Source of the DNA: Candidatus Symbiothrix sp.
GTDB lineage: Bacteria > Bacteroidota > Bacteroidia > Bacteroidales > Azobacteroidaceae
NCBI GenBank assembly: GCA_031270525.1
Contig: JAISXN010000169.1
Coordinates: 1-5,793, forward strand
Length of the DNA stretch: 5,793 nt
Direction of reading: 5' to 3'
Below are positions 1 through 5,793 of this stretch, piece by piece (position 1 is the stretch's first letter; each line of letters opens with the position of its first letter). The notes under the pieces were generated by a model. That model did not search any database. It had not been told where the DNA came from and saw only the letters and a program-made list of their open reading frames with translations. Made by a program: the position numbers and the translations under genes.

Positions 1-2885
1 GTCATACTTCCGGTTAGATTTTGCGTTACTTTATTCAGGTATTTCCGAAGGAAAGATACATCGGCATTTTCCGCATTAAAATCAATGGATATGTATTCCT
101 TTCCGGGATAAATGATTCCGTCGATACCGACATGGGTTGAGTCGTTTTTCAAAACGAAGCCATTCATCAAAACGCCCTGGTTTTCGTCGTCCCATTTACC
201 GTTCAAATCCAAATCGCCGAAAACGACTTTGTTAAAGGTAAAATTCTTTACATCCAATTGGGTGGACAATTTCCGGGTTTTATACACGTCTTGAATATCG
301 ATGAATCCGGTAGCAATTCCGCCAAATTCCAACGATTTAATACTTAAAGAGTTAAAAATATATTCCAAATCTACTTTGTTCAATTCGACGAGCAGTTTTT
401 CTTCGGGATTGTGAGAAAACATTCCGTTGATTTTAAGAAACTGGTCATTGTGGGCGGCCAGCAACCGGTTTATTTTAACGGTTGACGAATCTGCTTGAAT
501 TTTAGTCGGATAAACCGTCCAGACCGAATCGTTGAAAACCAGATTCGACTGTTTGACGTCGATTTGGGTATAGAACGATTTTCCTTTTTCTTTCGAAAAG
601 AAAACGTTCAGATTTAAATCTCCACGATATTTTTCATACACGTTTCCCCAATCCAGATGGGTTTTAACCTGGTCTTCGCCGGCATTGAGCCGGGCGGCGA
701 ACCGCAAAGGGTAGCCATTTTTTTGCAGACTGGTTCCCGACAGGTTCAACAAGGCTTCCCCAGCCGAATTATTCAGCGAAATTTTCATATCTTCAAAGCC
801 TGAGTTTCCGAATTTTACATCGTGAATATTGGCTTCCAGATTAAATTTATCGTAAACGCTGTTGTATTGACCGGTAATCCGGGTTTGTTCCCTGAAAGTA
901 AACGGCAGTTCGAGGACACTTGACAAGCGGGTTATATCTTCAATCGTCACGTCGAATGAAAAAAGATTTTCTTTGGGGTCAAATGATTTCTTATTTGGCT
1001 CAAACAGAGAGGGAAGGTACAGCGCCAAAGTTTTTTTAATTTTCGGGACAAAGGTGCTGAACGAATAAATTCCGTAAATTTCGCCTCGAAGGATTTCCGA
1101 ACGGATACTCAAGGTTTTTTCGTTTCCCGACGGAACTGATGTAATGGTTAATTTGTCCAGGTCGTAACTTCCTTTGACCGTTTCGAAATGAATATCGTTT
1201 AATATAATGTCTCCCAAAAAGTTATCCGGATTGTTTCCTGTTAAATCGGCCTCAATGTCGAATGAGAGGGAAGCATTTTTGTATTTATCGGTCAGATTTA
1301 ATTTATCTAACTGTAAATCCGTTACTTTCGCAGCAAATTTAAATTCGGAATCTATATCTTTCAGTAAGAAAAGTCCTTCTGCCGAAATTTTTCCTTCGGG
1401 GCAATCCATGTCCAAAAATCCTTTGAAGCTTTCGGGAGTGAAATCGCCTTTCAGGCTTAAATTATTATAAATGTGACCTTTGTATTCTAATTGCTCGACG
1501 CGCCCGTCAATCGAACCCGTTAATTTTTTATCCGTTTGTTGTTTAATGTCAAATCCGACGTCAAAAATCGTTTGACCGTAATCGTTGCTGCCGGTCAATG
1601 TGGCCAGATTCAGTTTCGGCGAGGCGATTTGTCCCTTGAAAGTAACAGTGTTCCGGCCTTCCGTGACGAGTGTCACATTCGCGACGAGCGTGCCGGTTTC
1701 GCTGTTGAGCGTACCGTTAGCAGATAAGTTGTTGGGGTTGCCGGTTATGTTTCCCTGGAAATTCATGCTTTTCATCTGACGGATTGTCTCCGGTAATTCA
1801 AACGGATTTTTACCGAAATTGTTTATGATTCGTTCGATAGCTATCGGAGAAAGAAATGAATCGTCAATTCGGCAGTCAATGAAAATTGTTTCGGGATTGG
1901 AATCGAACAGGTTTTTTATATTGGCGTTTGTTTTGAGCATCAGGTGATTGTAATATCTGAAACAGAGATTTTGTATATTCAGGTTATCCGTTGTTCCCGA
2001 AAAATCTCCGTCCACGTTTATCTTGTCTTCGAACTGTGACAATGCGGGAACGAATGAACCGAAATCTTTTAAATAGATGTCGGAATTATCAATTTTCAAC
2101 CGGAAAACGGCATTTTTTAATTTTGGCTCTTTGCTGTAATCGGCTTCTATATCTTTGATTGTCAATGAAGTACTTTCTAATTTTAGAGACAACTGATTCA
2201 TTATGGCTTTTTCTTTGTCGGCTTTTAAATCGAAAGCCAGTTGTTTTATCCGGAATCCATTTTTCTCCTTGAAACTCAACCGTTTTACTATAAGGTCTAA
2301 TGCCTGGTCGCTTTTGAAATCCCGGACATTGATTTTAGACGCGATATCGTTTAGTTGAAATGATTTCGGGTTGAATTTTCCAGGCGTTTCGGGGGCATCC
2401 TTTTCGCGGTAGGAAAAACTTCCGGCGCTCAGATTGATACTTTTTATCTGTAAATCAATGATACTTTTGTCTTTTGTCGAATCCGGATCGGCGAAAATAT
2501 CCAAAATATATTGAATATTCAGTGGCGAACCGGAGGTCTCTTTACTCAGGTTGAATTGAAAAGTGTAGAGCTGTACGGAATTAATGCGCCATTTTTTCCG
2601 GAACAAAGGCAAAATATCAAAATCAGCCGTTAACCGTTTGGCTTCGAGAAGCGTATCCTGGGAACGGTCTTCCAGGTAAACATCTTTCAGGATAATTTTA
2701 TTGAGGAATCCCCATTTGATTTGTCCGATTTGGACTTCGGTCTGAAATTTATCGGTTAAACCGGCTGCTATTTCGCGGGAAATTTTCTTTTGCAAGGAAG
2801 GTATTTGCAATAGACAGACAGGTAGTAGGTAAAATACCACCACAAAAATAAAAATACTCCAAACAATACGTTTAAAAATTCTCAT
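1..2885 (-). CDS. TamB/AsmA-like envelope protein, N-terminal 961 codons (3' end outside window)
   Basis: A single minus-strand frame begins at ATG 2885-2883 and stays open to the window edge. I checked the frame at several places and found no stop. Residues 1-6 (MRIFKR) are basic and are followed by a hydrophobic stretch at about 7-26, which reads as an uncleaved signal anchor. Residues 50-85 (VQIGQIKWGFLNKIILKDVY, then LED and DTLLEAKRL) match the N-terminal signature of Bacteroidota TamB-domain proteins. The rest is low-complexity, beta-prone sequence with alternating polar and hydrophobic residues and many short N/D/G turns, as in AsmA/TamB beta-groove proteins. Known members span the periplasm from the inner membrane and are linked to phospholipid transport or outer-membrane protein assembly; the role here is inferred. 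The family usually has about 1,400-1,700 residues, so roughly a third is missing, including the diagnostic C-terminal TamB (DUF490) domain. No Shine-Dalgarno sequence precedes the start, as is usual in this phylum. The M48 gene is divergent, 162 bp away. Confidence 0.88.
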   Translation of the reverse strand, partial: MRIFKRIVWSIFIFVVVFYLLPVCLLQIPSLQKKISREIAAGLTDKFQTEVQIGQIKWGFLNKIILKDVYLEDRSQDTLLEAKRLTADFDILPLFRKKWRINSVQLYTFQFNLSKETSGSPLNIQYILDIFADPDSTKDKSIIDLQIKSINLSAGSFSYREKDAPETPGKFNPKSFQLNDIASKINVRDFKSDQALDLIVKRLSFKEKNGFRIKQLAFDLKADKEKAIMNQLSLKLESTSLTIKDIEADYSKEPKLKNAVFRLKIDNSDIYLKDFGSFVPALSQFEDKINVDGDFSGTTDNLNIQNLCFRYYNHLMLKTNANIKNLFDSNPETIFIDCRIDDSFLSPIAIERIINNFGKNPFELPETIRQMKSMNFQGNITGNPNNLSANGTLNSETGTLVANVTLVTEGRNTVTFKGQIASPKLNLATLTGSNDYGQTIFDVGFDIKQQTDKKLTGSIDGRVEQLEYKGHIYNNLSLKGDFTPESFKGFLDMDCPEGKISAEGLFLLKDIDSEFKFAAKVTDLQLDKLNLTDKYKNASLSFDIEADLTGNNPDNFLGDIILNDIHFETVKGSYDLDKLTITSVPSGNEKTLSIRSEILRGEIYGIYSFSTFVPKIKKTLALYLPSLFEPNKKSFDPKENLFSFDVTIEDITRLSSVLELPFTFREQTRITGQYNSVYDKFNLEANIHDVKFGNSGFEDMKISLNNSAGEALLNLSGTSLQKNGYPLRFAARLNAGEDQVKTHLDWGNVYEKYRGDLNLNVFFSKEKGKSFYTQIDVKQSNLVFNDSVWTVYPTKIQADSSTVKINRLLAAHNDQFLKINGMFSHNPEEKLLVELNKVDLEYIFNSLSIKSLEFGGIATGFIDIQDVYKTRKLSTQLDVKNFTFNKVVFGDLDLNGKWDDENQGVLMNGFVLKNDSTHVGIDGIIYPGKEYISIDFNAENADVSFLRKYLNKVTQNLTGSM

Positions 2886-5793
2886 TTATTGTAATTCAAC
2901 CGGATTATCTCTTTTCTCAAGTACAAAGGTAATAAGACATTTGCGTATTTCGAAATTATTTGCGAAATTTGTGTAACATTTAAACTTAAATACATTTTGT
3001 TTGTTTTTATCTTGTTACGGTTCTCTCTATGAATCTATTTTTTTGATATGTATAATACTTACTTTTACATAATTATAACCGTTTTTGTCCTCAATTTTGC
3101 ATGGGGACAATTCATGTCTTATCTGAATAGGAAACGTATGAGTCCATATCTACCCAAGGAATTGGAAGACATTTACAATCCTGAGGAATATGCGCGGCAA
3201 CAGGCTTATCAAAAGGTTAACAGCCGTTTCGGTTTGATTTCGGGCGGATTTTCATTTGTGGTAGCGCTGGTAGCGCTGTTGTTCGGCTTATTCGGTTGGC
3301 TGGATGATATGCTCCGGACTTATACGGTTCATTTTTTATGGTTGCCGCTTTTGTTTTTCGGAATCCTGTTTATCATTGGTCAAGTCATAGATTTGCCTTT
3401 CGATTGGTATTCCGTTTTTAAGATAGAAGAGCGATTCGGGTTTAATAAACTGACACGCAGATTGTTTGTTTCCGATTTTGTCAAGCAGATTTTATTGAGT
3501 ATGGTTATCGGTGCGGTTCTGTTGACGGCTGTTTTGTATATTTACCAATACACAGGCAAATGGTTCTGGCTTCTGGCCTGGTTGGCCGTTTCGGGTTTTT
3601 CTCTGCTGATGACTTTCTTTTATTCGGAATGGATTGTACCGTTATTTAATAAGCAAACGCCGCTGGAAGAGGGTGAGTTGCGGACAGCCATCGAATCTTT
3701 TGCAGCAAAAGCCGGGTTCGGCTTGAAAAATATTTATGTGATGGACGGCTCTAAACGTAGCACGAAGGCCAATGCCTATTTTACCGGTTTCGGTAAGAAA
3801 AAGCGGATAGTCCTGTTCGATACTTTAATAAAAGAACTTGAAATGGAGGAAATTGTAGCTGTATTGGCGCACGAAATCGGGCATTATAAAAAGAAGCATG
3901 TTTACCAATCCATGCTTATTTCCATTTTGACGATGGGGATTACTTTTTATATTTTATCGTTGTTTTTGAACAACTTGCAGTTGGCCGAAGCTTTGGGAGG
4001 AAAAGTTTCTTCTTTCCATTTGGGTTTGGTAGGTTTCACCCTGCTTGTTACTCCGATTTCGGAAGCGCTGGGTCTGGGGATGAATCATATTTCTCGTAAA
4101 AACGAATATGAAGCCGACCGTTTTGCGGCGCAATTCGGTTTGGGAGACGCTTTGATTTCCGCTTTGAAGAAAATTTCGGTAAAAGCTTTGTCCAATTTGA
4201 ATCCTCACCCGCTCGTAGTGTTTTGGTATTATTCGCATCCTACTTTGTTGCAGCGGATTGAGGGGTGTCGGTCAATAAAGACGCATATTTATCCAACACT
4301 TTATCAATCACCCCAATATAATAAAAAGGAAGATTAATCAGGTTGAATGATTTGCCTGTTGAAGTACTCACTTTGTCTACCGACAAAGGTTGTGACCAAA
4401 CACGCACCGCGAAATTGTGAGGCGACTCATCCATAAACAGATGCAACGATTTCAGTTTGGAATTGTGTCCCGACTTGACTTCTACCGGTATTGCCCGACT
4501 ATTGTATTTATAAATAAAATCCACTTCGGCTTCGGAACCCTGTTTGTCGCGCTTCCAAAAAATCCGTCTGGCAAGCAAACTATCGCTAAGTGTTAGAAGC
4601 TCCTGTGCCGTAATATGTTCGGCTATCCTGCCCCGCCAAACGTCCTGAATATCTTTGACCGAAAAAACTTCCTGTTGTATGTCGGCAACAAAATTGACTA
4701 ATCCTGTATCTAACCAAATCAGCTTCGGGCGTTGCCGGCGATTGGGCAGCAACGGCATCCGTGTAGTTGAAGTCGGGAATACTAATTCCAAAAGCATGGC
4801 TTTCTGTATGGTTTGAAACGCCAAACTCATTTCTTTGGACGAAAAACTGGTTCCTCCGAATTTTTCAAACGTGATAATGCTGCCTGCCGACATCCATCCT
4901 GTTTCCAGAATCTCGCGAATTATTTTTATGGTAGGTGTATTTTTCGTATATTTTTCTATATCGTCTTTGTAGGACTGCAAAAGCGAATCATATATCCGTT
5001 TTAGCGATAAAATATTTTGATTTTCGGCATATTTTGAAATTACGGCAGGCATTCCGCCAACTAAAGTATAGTCATTGAAAAGTTTCATAATTCTGTCGTG
5101 AACGGAAGTAGCGTTTAAATTTTCGATTAATTCGGCGTCGAAATCGTTGTTTATTCCATTTAAAAATTCGAGAAACGAACAGGGACGGATAGCCAGATAC
5201 TCGACCCGACCGACAGGAAAAGAAATTTTGCGAACATCCATTACCGTTTCGAGCAACGAGCCGGCCGCAATTACATGAATATGCCCGGCTTCTTCGTAAA
5301 AATAGCGTAAGATAGCAACTGCTTTGGGGGAATTTTGAATCTCATCTATAAAGAGCAGTACGGAACCGCTATTCATTGTTTGTTTTTTTTGCAAAAAAAT
5401 GGCTTGAATCAATTCATTTATTTCATCATATTGTTCAAACAAATTCCATTCGGCTTTTCTCTCGATATTAAGGTGAAGAAAAACATCGTACCGCTTGGCA
5501 AATTCCTTTACCAAAGTCGTTTTTCCAACTTGCCTTGCACCTCTCAAAACCAATGGTTTACGGTCTGATCGTTCTTTCCATTGTTGTAAATACGTTATTG
5601 CTTTTCGTTGTATCATATCCGAAAAATATTTTAGACAAAGGTACGACAATTTTTTTAAAATCGGCGCAAAAGGACGGTATAAAAGTGTTAAAATCGGCGC
5701 AAAAGGACGGTATAAAAGTGTTAAAATCGGCGCAAAAGGACGGTATAAAAGTGTTAAAATCGGCGCAAAAGGACGGTATAGATGTTAAAATAA

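Overview
The window looks like chromosomal DNA of a Bacteroidota bacterium, most likely of the order Bacteroidales. The evidence is the moderately AT-rich sequence, start sites without a Shine-Dalgarno sequence, TAnnTTTG-type -7 promoter elements, and three protein families in forms typical of that phylum. I cannot assign a genus.

Layout. Positions 1-2885 (minus strand) hold the N-terminal 961 codons of a very large TamB/AsmA-like envelope protein. The frame is open to the window edge and the C-terminal part lies outside. Positions 2886-3047 are a 162-bp divergent intergenic region with a candidate promoter for each direction and a 10-bp palindrome between them. Positions 3048-4337 (plus strand) encode an intact Ste24-type M48 membrane zinc protease. 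Positions 4240-5616 (minus strand) encode an AAA_14 / DUF4143 ATPase with a C-terminal PD-(D/E)XK-like motif set. Its tail overlaps the protease gene tail-to-tail by 98 bp. Positions 5617-5793 hold the ATPase promoter region and nearly four copies of a 33-bp tandem repeat. No gene-free stretch exceeds 300 bases, and I see no tRNA, rRNA, CRISPR or insertion sequence.

How the genes relate. The TamB-like protein and the M48 protease are divergently transcribed and both act at the envelope: lipid transport or outer-membrane assembly for the first, membrane-protein processing or quality control for the second. The shared control region could coordinate them, but that is inference. The ATPase belongs to a widespread, poorly understood family that is often scattered irregularly among related genomes, and it looks like an accessory insert beside the envelope pair.

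The two points most worth checking are the convergent junction and the 33-bp array. At the junction, each gene's extra C-terminal tail is encoded opposite the conserved end of its neighbour. The array lies directly upstream of the ATPase and has roughly helically phased A-tracts. I did not find a clear new multi-gene system.
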